Below, in pieces: positions 1 through 8,855 of a stretch of 64,000 nt of DNA. The stretch's first letter is position 1. The number at the start of each line of letters is the position of its first letter. The notes under the pieces were generated by a model. It searched no databases and had not been told where the DNA came from. It saw only the letters and a program-made list of their open reading frames with translations. The stretch is from assembly GCA_016936355.1 (NCBI GenBank), contig JAFGYB010000066.1, positions 115,196 through 179,195 of the forward strand, in the 5' to 3' direction. Both the position numbers and the translations under genes were made by a program. The DNA is from Bacteroidales bacterium. Its GTDB lineage: Bacteria; Bacteroidota; Bacteroidia; Bacteroidales; F082.

Positions 1-707
1 GATTGCCCGAACACTTTTCACCCGATGATTTTTTTGATTTGCTGGAGTCAACCTATCCAAGAGCTTTTGTTTATCTTTTTTTCCTTCCGGGTGAAGGCCT
101 TTGGTGTGGTGCTACACCCGAAACATTACTCAGTAAAACGAAGGGTTCTTTTGAAACTATGGCATTGGCGGGGACTCAGTTGAAACCAGCACAGGAAGCA
201 GCACCTCTTATCTGGGAGGAAAAAGAAAGGCAGGAGCAGGCTTATGTGACACTTTTTATTGATGAACAACTGAATAATCTGAAAATACACTCGTATGACA
301 AAAAGGGTCCTGAAACGGTTTTTGCCGGGCAACTGGCTCATTTGTGTACACGATTTTCCATCCCGGAACGAGAAGTCGGAAATAAAGCTGGATTGCTCAT
401 TAAAGCATTACATCCCACTCCGGCAGTATGCGGATTGCCCCGGAAAAAGGCTGCCGAACTGATCCGGCAAACAGAAATACATAGCCGTAGTTTTTATACA
501 GGTTTTCTGGGGCCGTGGCAACAACAGAATGTTTCCCAGTTGTTTGTGAATCTTCGTTGTGCTAAAATACTGGACAGTGAACTGGAGCTCTATGTAGGAG
601 GTGGACTTACAGCCGACTCGGTCCCCGAAAAAGAGTGGCAGGAAACGCAGTATAAATCGCGAACGATGTTGAGTGTTTTGGAAAAAATGAGGAATTTTGC
701 ACCATGA
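1..707 (+). CDS. menF: Isochorismate synthase MenF, C-terminal part (truncated by window edge)
   Basis: Converts chorismate to isochorismate, the first step of menaquinone synthesis. The reading frame is open to the left edge, so the N-terminus lies outside the window. What remains is the chorismate-binding catalytic fold: GATPETLLS near the start, the AGTQ loop, a KERQEQ helix, HPTPAVCGLP, FYTGFLGP, and the C-terminal glycine-rich segment LYVGGGLTADS followed by EWQET and a terminal lysine motif. These match the order in MenF/EntC rather than anthranilate synthase TrpE, and the menD gene directly after it settles the pathway. Its stop codon overlaps the menD start in an ATGA arrangement, so the two are translationally coupled. 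Confidence 0.93.
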   Translation, partial: LPEHFSPDDFFDLLESTYPRAFVYLFFLPGEGLWCGATPETLLSKTKGSFETMALAGTQLKPAQEAAPLIWEEKERQEQAYVTLFIDEQLNNLKIHSYDKKGPETVFAGQLAHLCTRFSIPEREVGNKAGLLIKALHPTPAVCGLPRKKAAELIRQTEIHSRSFYTGFLGPWQQQNVSQLFVNLRCAKILDSELELYVGGGLTADSVPEKEWQETQYKSRTMLSVLEKMRNFAP

Positions 708-2392
708 CAAGCGATATAAAAACAGTCAGCCTGCTGGCTGACCTTTTTGAAAAAAAAGGACTTACAGATATTGTTATTTCTCCCGGATCCCGCAATGCTC
801 CATTGATTATTGCCTTTGGCGGAAATAACGCTGTTGATGCTTACACGGTGGTGGACGAGCGCAGTGCTGCCTTTTTTGCACTGGGACTGGCTCAAAAAAG
901 CGGTAAACCGGTAGCCATCAGCTGCACGTCTGGCAGTGCAGCATTAAATTATGCTCCGGCCATTTCGGAAGCCTATTATCAGAAAATTCCTTTGCTGATC
1001 CTTACCGCAGACCGGCCGCCAAACATGATTGATGTGGGTGATGGACAAACCATCCGGCAGGAAAATGTTTATGCTTCCTATGTGAAGAAAAGTTATTCGC
1101 TCCCACTGAATGTGGATAATGCCAATGATTATGACCGGGCCAATCATACGATTAATGAAGCTATCGATGAGTGTATGTTTCCCGAACCGGGACCGGTACA
1201 TATTAATATTCCGTTGGATGAGCCTTTGTATAAAACAACCGATTGGGGCCTTGAGGGTACGGTGGAAAATACTACTGAACCAATGCCTGCTGTTTCGGAA
1301 AATCTAAAGAAAGAGTTTGCCGGTTTGTTGAATTCCGGCAAAAAGATTTTGATTCTGGCTGGTCAATCGGAGCCATCGAAGGAAAAGGAAACTTTACTTT
1401 CTCAATGGGCTGCCATGGATCAGATCGTTGTGATGACGGAGACTACGTCTAATTTAAACAACGATCGTTTTATCGACAACATTGACAATGTACTGACAGC
1501 CATTCCCGAAGGTGAAGAGCAGAATTTTGCACCACAGATTCTGATCACAACCGGTGGCGCCATTGTTTCCAAAAAAATCAAGAAGTATTTACGCGAGTAC
1601 AAGCCGGAACAACACTGGCATATATCGGCATCGGGCGAGAAGCTGGACACTTTTTATTCCCTCTCTAAGGTAGTGCAGGCAAAGCCACTTGATTTTCTGT
1701 CCTCCATTCGGGGAACAGTGCAATCCGTCTCTGGTGATTATGGAAAACGCTGGCTTGATGTGAAGAAACACGTAAGCAAGCTAAGGGCAGAGTACCTAAG
1801 GGAGTTGCCCTACTCGGATCTGAAGGTTTTTGAAGTATTATTGAAACAGATGCCTGAAAACAGTGTTTTGCACCTTGGAAACAGCACTCCGGTGCGATAT
1901 TCCCAGTTATTCGGCAGCAGTCGGAAGTTTGAATACTTTTCCAACAGAGGGGTGAGCGGTATCGATGGCCAGTTGTCCACAGCGGCCGGGTTTGCGTTGA
2001 AAAGCGATAAAGTCAATACATTGATTACCGGAGATCTGGGTTTCTTTTATGATTCCAACGCTTTGATGAACAGGCATCTTACCCCTAATTTAAGGGTCAT
2101 CGTTATCAATAACGGCGGTGGTGGAATTTTCAGATTTATTCCCGGTCCGGATACTACCGAACAACTGGAACGGTTTTTTGAAGCACAACATTCCTGGAAA
2201 GCAGAAAAATTGGCAGCAGCCTTTGATATTCCTTATTTCAAAGTGGAAAATCAACAAGAACTTGAGTTAATAGTGCCTGAATTTTATAAGGACTTATCCA
2301 AACCGGTATTACTGGAAATTTTTACTCCCGGTAAGCTAAATGCCCAATTGTTGCGTGATTATTTCTCGTTTTTAAAAAACTCGAGCCACTGA
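704..2392 (+). CDS. menD: 2-succinyl-5-enolpyruvyl-6-hydroxy-3-cyclohexene-1-carboxylate synthase MenD
   Basis: Thiamine-diphosphate enzyme that joins isochorismate with 2-oxoglutarate in menaquinone synthesis. At 562 aa it has the normal length. The N-terminus carries SPGSRNAPL (about residues 26-34) and the conserved glutamate in DERSAAFFA (E52) that activates the cofactor. The C-terminal ThDP/Mg binding region has GDLGFFYDSNA and the NNGGGGIFRFIPG loop. The start overlaps the menF stop by ATGA. The last 34 bases overlap the 3' end of the convergent membrane-protein gene on the other strand. Menaquinone is the expected quinone for the SQR-like and b-type cytochrome proteins encoded elsewhere in this window. 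Confidence 0.96.
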   Translation: MTSDIKTVSLLADLFEKKGLTDIVISPGSRNAPLIIAFGGNNAVDAYTVVDERSAAFFALGLAQKSGKPVAISCTSGSAALNYAPAISEAYYQKIPLLILTADRPPNMIDVGDGQTIRQENVYASYVKKSYSLPLNVDNANDYDRANHTINEAIDECMFPEPGPVHINIPLDEPLYKTTDWGLEGTVENTTEPMPAVSENLKKEFAGLLNSGKKILILAGQSEPSKEKETLLSQWAAMDQIVVMTETTSNLNNDRFIDNIDNVLTAIPEGEEQNFAPQILITTGGAIVSKKIKKYLREYKPEQHWHISASGEKLDTFYSLSKVVQAKPLDFLSSIRGTVQSVSGDYGKRWLDVKKHVSKLRAEYLRELPYSDLKVFEVLLKQMPENSVLHLGNSTPVRYSQLFGSSRKFEYFSNRGVSGIDGQLSTAAGFALKSDKVNTLITGDLGFFYDSNALMNRHLTPNLRVIVINNGGGGIFRFIPGPDTTEQLERFFEAQHSWKAEKLAAAFDIPYFKVENQQELELIVPEFYKDLSKPVLLEIFTPGKLNAQLLRDYFSFLKNSSH

Positions 2393-3546
2393 TCGGCCAT
2401 GATTAGTGGTTTTAACAGGGAGCGTTTCGGTGAACGAAGCAGTTCCCTTGAGGTGGGGAGCAATGAAATCATGACCGGCAGAGCGCCAAATGCCAGTTCC
2501 AATCCATGATAGAAATTTCCGAACCCGTTCTGATTTAAAAAGCTTCGGACTTGTTTGTTGCGTAATTCCACACTCAGAGCAGAAAAAGCTACAATAATAA
2601 ACAAGGCACGTACCATCATTTCCAAGCCGATAAAGAATCCTTTTTCGCTGAGCCATTGGTGTCCTGGTTTCCCCACATCCCAAAACAAAGTGGATAGCAA
2701 TACGATGATGAGTAACTGGGACCAGAATATTGGCTTGCGCAACCGTTGCAATGCCTTTCGATAGAAAAAACCTGAACTGATTAGGTAAAAGGCTACAAAC
2801 ATATACCCAAAGATTTTGTACGGACTGTTAACCAGATATAGTCCGAACGGAATGGAGATCAAATGAATGAACAGCAAAAAAAGTGAAGTGTCGCTGCTAT
2901 CCTTTAGGGAGAAAAACTCCTTTTTGTTTTGTTCAGCCTGGTGGATAAAAACCTGGTCGGTTTGTATTTGGAGTGCCTTTTTGCCGATCACATAACCCAA
3001 CACCCCGGCAAGGGTTCCCATAACTAAATAAACAGCCAGCAAAACCAGTAAGATCTGTACATCAGAAGCTACACTGATACCCATTTGTTTCAATCCGAAG
3101 TTGATAATGTTTACGTAAATGGTCACGATGTTGAACCCATACACAATGATGATGCTGATGATCTTATGAAACAAGGCGCTGGAAAGGCTGAAGACACCTG
3201 ATACGGAATAGGCAAAAAGGTTGTTTCCCAAGAGAAGGATAAAAACTTCAATGAGTAATGCCTCCATAAAAATACCGGTCATGGGACCCAGAATGAGGGC
3301 ACTGGGAGAAACTGATTTCATCAAGGCGGTGATCAGTCCGGCCCGGATGATGACCCCCCGCTGAGGCCACAATTGGTAAAATCCGATAAGTAATACGGTT
3401 CCGAAGAAGGCCAGGATGGAGCCAGCGAAGGGGATACGCGTGTTGTGCAGGAAGCTTCCGATGATGATTTCCACCGAAGCCCAAAGTCCGCCAACCACAG
3501 CTGCCTTGAGCCAAAGTTCATCGCCGGAATGTTCAACACGTTTCAT
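2359..3546 (-). CDS. Polytopic membrane protein of unknown function, coupled to mobA
   Basis: A 395-residue protein with about nine to ten hydrophobic segments, so an inner-membrane protein. The N-terminal half (about residues 12-210) has short, glycine-rich helices reminiscent of substrate-binding subunits of ECF-type vitamin/metal transporters. A charged stretch around 195-215 separates a second block of helices. I recognise no catalytic motif. The start overlaps the end of mobA by 4 bases, so the two genes are almost certainly co-translated, which hints at molybdopterin or molybdate metabolism, but that is inference from position only. The 3' end overlaps menD on the opposite strand by 34 bases. 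No confident family assignment. Confidence 0.7.
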   Translation of the reverse strand: MKRVEHSGDELWLKAAVVGGLWASVEIIIGSFLHNTRIPFAGSILAFFGTVLLIGFYQLWPQRGVIIRAGLITALMKSVSPSALILGPMTGIFMEALLIEVFILLLGNNLFAYSVSGVFSLSSALFHKIISIIIVYGFNIVTIYVNIINFGLKQMGISVASDVQILLVLLAVYLVMGTLAGVLGYVIGKKALQIQTDQVFIHQAEQNKKEFFSLKDSSDTSLFLLFIHLISIPFGLYLVNSPYKIFGYMFVAFYLISSGFFYRKALQRLRKPIFWSQLLIIVLLSTLFWDVGKPGHQWLSEKGFFIGLEMMVRALFIIVAFSALSVELRNKQVRSFLNQNGFGNFYHGLELAFGALPVMISLLPTSRELLRSPKRSLLKPLIMADQWLEFFKNEK

Positions 3547-4142
3547 AACCCGAGATTTTGGGCTTTTTCGAGGTCTTCAGGACTGTTGAGGTTCAGAAAC
3601 AAATATTCGGTGAAGAAAGGTTGCCAATCAATGGAAATGGTTCTGAAACGAATGGTTTTCAGGAAATCCATCATCTTGTAATTTCCTTCTCCAATGACAT
3701 GTTCCATGTCGTTGATTACATTAGTATTGTAATAAGCGCTCAGGGGTTCAATCAGAAAAGTGTGGTGGGCTGGGGCAACCACCTGATCTTTTTCCACCGC
3801 TTCAATTATTTTTCTGAATACATCGGTTGTAACAAAAGGCGTATCACACGACAACACAAGGTTGTGCTGGGTATGCGATTTTCTCAAACAGGACAAAATC
3901 CCACCCATAGGGCCAATATTCCCGATTTCATCGGCAACAACCGGAAATTGAAATTCGGCGTATTTTTCAGGAAAATGGTTTGCTGAGATCATCAGATTGC
4001 CACAAAGCGGACGCAGTGTTTCGATGGCATAGGACACCAGTGCTCTGCCTTTAAAATCGCAGAGTCCTTTGTCTTTTCCCATCCGGCTGCTTTTTCCTCC
4101 GGCCAGAATGATGCCTGTTATTTCTTCTTTGTCTGCTTTCAT
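3543..4142 (-). CDS. mobA: Molybdenum cofactor guanylyltransferase MobA
   Basis: Transfers GMP from GTP to molybdopterin to make the bis-MGD form of the molybdenum cofactor. The 199-aa protein opens with the nucleotidyltransferase signature ILAGGKSSRMGKDKG, followed by the GPMGGI loop, LSCDTPFV (metal-binding aspartate) and a C-terminal LNSPEDLEKA segment, all usual for MobA. I chose the ATG at 4142; an in-frame GTG 12 bases upstream is the alternative. It is the first gene of a two-gene unit with the downstream membrane protein (4-base overlap). Its presence implies that at least one bis-MGD molybdoenzyme is encoded elsewhere in this genome; none is in the window. Confidence 0.9.
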   Translation of the reverse strand: MKADKEEITGIILAGGKSSRMGKDKGLCDFKGRALVSYAIETLRPLCGNLMISANHFPEKYAEFQFPVVADEIGNIGPMGGILSCLRKSHTQHNLVLSCDTPFVTTDVFRKIIEAVEKDQVVAPAHHTFLIEPLSAYYNTNVINDMEHVIGEGNYKMMDFLKTIRFRTISIDWQPFFTEYLFLNLNSPEDLEKAQNLGL

Positions 4143-4202
4143 AGAAACAAACACAAATTTAGAAATTTCAGCGATCTTAAAACCAATAAGGAATTGAAAA
4201 GA

Positions 4203-5417
4203 TCAGGGAAGGAACAGACAACTGTCTCCGTAACTGAGGAAGCGGAAATTGTTGTTCAATGCATACTCGTAGGCATCTTTCCAGGAATCACCCACCAAAG
4301 CTGCAACCAGAAGTAACAATGTGCTTTTGGGCTGATGAAAATTGGTGATCAGTCCCTGTGCAAAGCGGTATTGATATCCGGGTACGATGATCATTTGGGT
4401 AGCTCCTTCCAGCAGGTCTTTCTGTTCGTCTTCCAGCGTCTGAATAAGCACTTCCAGGGCATTCTTGGTGGTAAAGCCTTCGGGGATATTCGTTTCATAG
4501 GGAGCCCATTGATCCACAACGGTATAATTTGTTTTCCCGTTGAGTTTGTTGAGTGCCATCCAGAACAGACTTTCCAGGCTGCGCATGGAAGTAGTTCCCA
4601 CGGGGATGATCTTTTTATCGGAAGCTGCCAGAAGATTTTTCAGTGTTTGCAACGACACTTTAATTTTCTCTGTGTGCATCTCATGGTCTGCGACTTTTTC
4701 CTCAGATACCGGTTTAAAGGTTCCGGCTCCAACATGTAAGATCAGTTTTTCGGATCGAATGCCTTTACCTGAAATTTGCTGGAGCAGCTTGTCTGTAAAA
4801 TGCAATCCGGCCGTTGGGGCAGCTACCGAGCCATTTAACCGGGCAAATACAGTTTGATACCGGTCTTTGTCAGAAGCTTCTGCCTGGCGGTGCAGGTAGG
4901 GTGGCAACGGGGTGAGGCCAGCGGTTTCAAGTATCGACAAAAAGTCAACTTCTTTGGGCTCCCATGAAAATTCCACCAGAAATGCATCGCTGAGCCGTTC
5001 TTTTATTTCGGCATAAAGCATCACTGCCTGGTTTTTGATTTGGAGTATGGTGGCTATCTTTCCCGATTTCCATTTCTTTGCATTTCCTACCATGCATTTC
5101 CAAACGACCGGTGATTGTTGTTGCATGGCCAGTTGGAAGTCGCTGACCGGCTCCACAGGTTCCAGACAGAAAAGCTCAATTTGTGCTCCTGTTTCTTTAC
5201 GAAACAGTAAGCGGGCTTGGATTACCCGGGTTTCATTGAAAACGAGCAACGAATCTTCGGGGAGAATGTCTGCAATTTCGAAAAATTTCCGCTCCTGAAT
5301 TCGCCCCTTGTTGAACCAAAGTAATTTGGACTGGTCTCTTTCAGCCAAAGGATATTTGGCAATGCGGTCATCCGGTAAAGGATAATTAAAGTCTTCTATG
5401 GTGAGTGATAGATTCAT
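4203..5417 (-). CDS. queA: tRNA preQ1(34) S-adenosylmethionine ribosyltransferase-isomerase QueA
   Basis: Penultimate step of queuosine synthesis: transfers and rearranges the ribosyl group of SAM onto preQ1 at the wobble base of tRNA. Family hallmarks seen are the N-terminal DFNYPLPDDRIAKYP, FNETRVIQARL, APTAGLHFT, HVGAGTFKPV, GTTSMRSLES and the C-terminal TNFHQPKSTLLLLVAAL. The 404-aa length is longer than the roughly 350 aa typical of proteobacteria; insertions in the middle third are usual for Bacteroidota forms. It stands alone on the minus strand, with a likely -7 element 18 bases ahead of the ATG. Confidence 0.96.
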   Translation of the reverse strand: MNLSLTIEDFNYPLPDDRIAKYPLAERDQSKLLWFNKGRIQERKFFEIADILPEDSLLVFNETRVIQARLLFRKETGAQIELFCLEPVEPVSDFQLAMQQQSPVVWKCMVGNAKKWKSGKIATILQIKNQAVMLYAEIKERLSDAFLVEFSWEPKEVDFLSILETAGLTPLPPYLHRQAEASDKDRYQTVFARLNGSVAAPTAGLHFTDKLLQQISGKGIRSEKLILHVGAGTFKPVSEEKVADHEMHTEKIKVSLQTLKNLLAASDKKIIPVGTTSMRSLESLFWMALNKLNGKTNYTVVDQWAPYETNIPEGFTTKNALEVLIQTLEDEQKDLLEGATQMIIVPGYQYRFAQGLITNFHQPKSTLLLLVAALVGDSWKDAYEYALNNNFRFLSYGDSCLFLP

Positions 5418-5434
5418 GCGTGCAGTTTGGGCTG

Positions 5435-5442
5435 CAAAAATA
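5435..5442 (-). promoter_or_regulatory. Putative -7 promoter element of queA
   Basis: Reads TATTTTTG on the minus strand, matching the Bacteroidota consensus TAnnTTTG, and lies 18 bases before the queA ATG, implying a very short leader. It directly follows the terminator of the upstream sqr unit. Confidence 0.45.
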
Positions 5443-5443
5443 T

Positions 5444-5481
5444 AAAAACCCTTGCTGTCAATGAAGATAGCAAAGGTTTTT
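5444..5481 (-). terminator. Rho-independent terminator of the sqr unit
   Basis: Ten-base stem AACCTTTGCT / AGCAAGGGTT (one G-T wobble) with a 12-base loop, followed on the minus strand by a T-run. It lies between the small SQR-associated gene and queA. Confidence 0.65.
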
Positions 5482-5514
5482 CTCTACGGGATAAGTGTAA
5501 TTGTCAGGAAATCA

Positions 5515-5679
5515 CTACGAGTGTCCTCCGGCAACAATTCTGAGGATTTTGATGTTTAAAATCAGCCAACGCCAAGCCTGGTAGGGCCAGAAGCGCCTCC
5601 AAAACAAGGTGTTTTTGGTAGGCATGGGAGGATAGGATTCTTCAGAGTAAGCGATGGTTCTGTGTTCTCCTTGTTTCAT
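5515..5679 (-). CDS. Small 54-aa protein encoded directly after the SQR-like gene
   Basis: A short open frame beginning MKQGEHRTIAYSEESYPP and ending in GGHS. Its C-terminal half is aromatic and hydrophobic (FWRRFWPYQAWRWLILN), compatible with one amphipathic or membrane-surface helix. It starts 29 bases after the stop of the sulfide:quinone-oxidoreductase-like gene and a terminator follows it, so the two form a transcription unit. I do not recognise a named family. A role in anchoring the flavoprotein to the membrane or in its assembly is a guess from position and the tryptophan-rich helix. I chose the internal ATG because upstream in-frame codons overlap the sqr gene. Confidence 0.55.
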   Translation of the reverse strand: MKQGEHRTIAYSEESYPPMPTKNTLFWRRFWPYQAWRWLILNIKILRIVAGGHS

Positions 5680-5708
5680 GATCTTAATTTTTTGTTTTTC
5701 AAAATGAT

Positions 5709-7166
5709 TTATTCGGGCAGCATCCACCACAAAGGATAACCTTTGGCTTTGTGCAGGAACATGTAGTGCATAAACCATTTCAGCCAGTGTCCTGCCAGAC
5801 CTGCTTCTCCCACAGTGTATTTGATGTTGCGACCGTAAGTGGGGTATTTTTCCCAGTCCTGAACGATGGGGGAAACAGTCATTGTGGCGGCAGCTCCGTT
5901 AAGCATACCGTAGCCGGCAGAAACGATACAGGCAGCTCCCATTTTCGACATAGTCGCCCGGTGTTTCAGCGAGGTGTCGCCTTTCTTGATCCAGTCGATG
6001 AGGTTTTGAGCAATTACTTTTCCAATAACACCCGAAGGCATTCCTGTTCTGGGAGGAGCCGGGAAAATACCGGTTCCGTTGGGGCTGAACATAGGTTTGG
6101 AAATGGGATGTGGTGGAGCAAAAGCGATGCCGGCGGCAAAGATGTTTTTGTATAAAGGATTCTGATAAGTAGAGGGCCAGTCGGAAGCTTTCCATTCTTC
6201 GAATGGTTTTTTACTGTAGTCGGCATCCACCTTCATAAACCCATTCGGCGCAAACAGATCACCGGTGATGTCTTCTGAAATTTTGTTAAATGCTTTGATG
6301 CCGTGGCCGGTAAAACCGGGAATCAGCATGGCGAAATCAAAGCTTTCTTCGTGTTCGGATCCGTCCAGTAACTCATAGTGAATTTTGCCTTTTTCCACTT
6401 TTTTTACCCCGGCTCTTTTGATCCAGGCAATGTCGCGTTCTTTCAGGAACGATTCTGTAAATGTTTTGGTGGAAGTGATGTATCCTCCTCTTTTTACATA
6501 GGCACCACCCATTCCAAAATCACCCAGTTCAAACTCGTTGGTCAGCCATTTGATCTCTGCCTTATCAAGCAGTTTTCTTCGGGCAATTTCGTGGTACACA
6601 TTCAGGATGTACTCAAAAGCAGCACCCTGACAAGTAGCTCCGGGATGTCCCGTACCAATGACGAACTTTTGTTTTTCACCCTTTTCCATCTTAGTAATGG
6701 ATTCCTGCAGTTTTTTCCAGGCTTCTTCGGCATGATCAAAGGAACAAACGGAAACGGTGTTTTTTCCGGGTCCGATGCCTTCAGTGCCTTCAAAGTTCAG
6801 TTTGGGTCCGGTAGCATTGATCAGAAAATCATATTCTACCTTTTCTACTTCTCCGGCTTTGTTTTGGCCGGTGTATTCAATAGTGACAAATCCTTTGTCA
6901 ATCATTTTGTCACCTTCGGGATGAACCGAAACAGCCTTGGCTTGTTTGAATTCAATGCCCACCCTTTTGTAACGGGGTTCCAGTTCAAATTTCACTTGTT
7001 TTGGGGTCATTCGCCCCACTCCGATCCAGATGTTGGATGGGATCCAATGGTAATGTTTGGTGGGAGCCACCACAACAACCTCATGTTTTTTTGAGAGTTT
7101 TTTACGGAGCCAGGTGGACGCAGTATGCCCAGATATCCCTGCTCCCAGGACTAAAATTCGTGCCAT
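5709..7166 (-). CDS. sqr: Sulfide:quinone oxidoreductase-like FAD flavoprotein
   Basis: A 485-residue pyridine-nucleotide-disulfide-oxidoreductase-fold protein. FAD-binding GAGISG is at residues 8-13, the second nucleotide-fold segment ends FLINATGPK (about 114-122), and a C-terminal FAD contact NIFAAGIA lies near 341. There are only three cysteines (141, 179 and 413); SQRs use two or three cysteines to move sulfur, so this pattern fits. The GHPGATCQG segment around C179 resembles the longer SQR subtypes, but I cannot fix the subtype. The C-terminus (LKWFMHYMFLHKAKGYPLWW) is amphipathic, as expected for monotopic membrane binding. The likely role is oxidising sulfide and reducing menaquinone. 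An NADH dehydrogenase-like activity is the main alternative. Confidence 0.8.
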   Translation of the reverse strand: MARILVLGAGISGHTASTWLRKKLSKKHEVVVVAPTKHYHWIPSNIWIGVGRMTPKQVKFELEPRYKRVGIEFKQAKAVSVHPEGDKMIDKGFVTIEYTGQNKAGEVEKVEYDFLINATGPKLNFEGTEGIGPGKNTVSVCSFDHAEEAWKKLQESITKMEKGEKQKFVIGTGHPGATCQGAAFEYILNVYHEIARRKLLDKAEIKWLTNEFELGDFGMGGAYVKRGGYITSTKTFTESFLKERDIAWIKRAGVKKVEKGKIHYELLDGSEHEESFDFAMLIPGFTGHGIKAFNKISEDITGDLFAPNGFMKVDADYSKKPFEEWKASDWPSTYQNPLYKNIFAAGIAFAPPHPISKPMFSPNGTGIFPAPPRTGMPSGVIGKVIAQNLIDWIKKGDTSLKHRATMSKMGAACIVSAGYGMLNGAAATMTVSPIVQDWEKYPTYGRNIKYTVGEAGLAGHWLKWFMHYMFLHKAKGYPLWWMLPE

Positions 7167-7195
7167 AATGAATAGATTAGCTACTATAGATTACA

Positions 7196-7203
7196 CAAAT
7201 CTA
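7196..7203 (-). promoter_or_regulatory. Putative -7 promoter element of sqr
   Basis: TAGATTTG on the minus strand (TAnnTTTG consensus), 30 bases ahead of the sqr ATG. Confidence 0.45.
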
Positions 7204-7341
7204 AGACTTTTTTTCAATTATGCACCTCAATGCAAGTATTATTTCAAACGTTTGTTAAGCAGTGATTAACAAACAGATTGAAAAACACCAAAGGAAGGTT
7301 AAGCGAGAAAAAAATATCCATTAGTCATTCCGGTTTATGTT

Positions 7342-7349
7342 TATATTTG
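7342..7349 (+). promoter_or_regulatory. Putative -7 promoter element of pssA
   Basis: TATATTTG, a match to TAnnTTTG, 17 bases ahead of the pssA ATG. Confidence 0.45.
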
Positions 7350-7365
7350 AACAAACATTTTTACC

Positions 7366-8106
7366 ATGGCATTCAAAAATCATATCCCCAATACCATCAC
7401 ATTACTGAGCATGACTTCCGGTATTGTTGCCGTATATTATGGAGTGAAGGGGAGTCCTGAACAGCTGACTTATGCGGGCATGTTTATTTTTCTGGCTGCA
7501 GTGTTTGATTTCCTCGATGGCTTTGCTGCCCGGTTGTTGCATGCCAGTTCAGAAATTGGCATTCAATTGGATTCCTTGTCGGATTTAATTTCGTTTGGCC
7601 TGGCCCCCGGATTTATTTTATTCCAGATGCTCAATCTGAGTCACGGAAAGCCTAGTGATACGCTGGATGGGGTGAATGTGATTCCGTTTTTGGCACTCTT
7701 GGTTCCTCTTCTTTCCGGATTGCGGCTGGCAAAGTTTAACCTCGATGAGGAACAGCAATACAGTTTTAAAGGGTTGCCCACTCCGGCATTGGCCTTACTG
7801 ATTGCCAGCCTTCCGCTGATTCGTCAAAATTTATACGCCGATCAGGGGTTGTTTTATATGGTCATTACCAATACCTATTTCCTTCTGGCTATTGCCGTGT
7901 TCGGATCGATGTTGCTGGTGTCCCGTTTCCCCATGTTTTCGCTAAAGTTTCATGGATTCGGGTTTGCCCAAAACAGCATCAAATATGTTTTTATGGGAAT
8001 ATCGCTGGTGTTGCTGATTTTGCTTCAGGTTACAGCGGTTCCATTTATTTTTGCCCTGTATTTGTTTGTGTCACTGGTATTGTATCTGACCGATATCCAG
8101 ACGTAA
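7366..8106 (+). CDS. pssA: CDP-diacylglycerol-serine O-phosphatidyltransferase
   Basis: Makes phosphatidylserine, the precursor of phosphatidylethanolamine, from CDP-diacylglycerol and serine in the inner membrane. The CDP-alcohol phosphotransferase signature D-G-x2-A-R-x8-G-x3-D-x3-D is exact, with D51, G52, A55, R56, G65, D69 and D73. The rest of the 246-aa protein is six to eight hydrophobic helices. It is a single gene in a convergent arrangement with lptB; only four bases separate the two stop codons and no hairpin is visible between them. The order of acidic residues and the length fit bacterial type II PssA rather than phosphatidylglycerophosphate synthase. Confidence 0.92.
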   Translation: MAFKNHIPNTITLLSMTSGIVAVYYGVKGSPEQLTYAGMFIFLAAVFDFLDGFAARLLHASSEIGIQLDSLSDLISFGLAPGFILFQMLNLSHGKPSDTLDGVNVIPFLALLVPLLSGLRLAKFNLDEEQQYSFKGLPTPALALLIASLPLIRQNLYADQGLFYMVITNTYFLLAIAVFGSMLLVSRFPMFSLKFHGFGFAQNSIKYVFMGISLVLLILLQVTAVPFIFALYLFVSLVLYLTDIQT

Positions 8107-8110
8107 AAGC

Positions 8111-8851
8111 TTATTCTTTTTTGCCTTTTTTCCTCAACTCAAAGTTTTTTCCCAGATACACACGGCGTACGTGTTTGTCTTCGGCCAGTTCTTCAGCGGT
8201 TCCGTATTTTAGTACCGATCCTTCAAAAAGCAGATAAGCCCGGTCGGTGATGGTCAGTGTTTCGTGTACATTGTGATCGGTGATGAGGATCCCGATGTTT
8301 TTATTTTTTAAAGTAGAAACGATGGACTGAATATCTTCTACGGCAATGGGGTCTACTCCTGCGAACGGTTCATCCAGCAATATGAACTTAGGGCTGACAG
8401 CGAGGGTGCGGGCGATTTCCACGCGTCGACGTTCCCCGCCCGAGAGCTGAATACCTTTACTCTTTCTGATGTGCTGTAATCCGAACTCATCCAACAGCGA
8501 TTCCAATTTGATTTTTTGCTCGTTTCTGGACATTTTTGTGAACTCCATCACCGATTTAATGTTGTCTTCCACACTCAAATGACGAAAGACAGAGGCTTCC
8601 TGTGCCAGGTATCCTACACCCAGTTGGGCTCTTTTGTACATGGGGAGTTCGGTGATGTCTTTGTTGTCCAGATAGACGTTCCCGGCATAAGGCTTAATCA
8701 ACCCGGTCATCATGTAAAAAGTAGTGGTTTTACCCGCTCCGTTGGGTCCCAGCAACCCAATGATTTCTCCCTGGTTCACTTCAATAGAAACATTGTTGAC
8801 AACGGTACGCTGACGGTATTTTTTGACCAGATCTTTTGTCCAGAGTTTCAT
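8111..8851 (-). CDS. lptB: LPS export ABC transporter ATP-binding protein LptB
   Basis: Cytoplasmic ATPase that drives LptFG extraction of lipopolysaccharide from the inner membrane. The 246-aa protein has Walker [10 protein letters not shown] (residues 35-43), the Q-loop in [13 protein letters not shown], signature [14 protein letters not shown], Walker [13 protein letters not shown] and the switch histidine in ITDHNV. The [11 protein letters not shown] segment after Walker B is characteristic of LptB. It ends a three-gene minus-strand operon with kdsD and an AhpD-like protein, placing it among LPS functions. Confidence 0.95.
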   Translation of the reverse strand: MKLWTKDLVKKYRQRTVVNNVSIEVNQGEIIGLLGPNGAGKTTTFYMMTGLIKPYAGNVYLDNKDITELPMYKRAQLGVGYLAQEASVFRHLSVEDNIKSVMEFTKMSRNEQKIKLESLLDEFGLQHIRKSKGIQLSGGERRRVEIARTLAVSPKFILLDEPFAGVDPIAVEDIQSIVSTLKNKNIGILITDHNVHETLTITDRAYLLFEGSVLKYGTAEELAEDKHVRRVYLGKNFELRKKGKKE

Positions 8852-8855
8852 ACGA

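Noticed and set aside
6378..7094. Open frame of 238 codons antisense to the SQR-like gene, rich in Phe and Gly
   Set aside because: Low-complexity composition follows from antisense reading of the flavoprotein; no start signal or motif.
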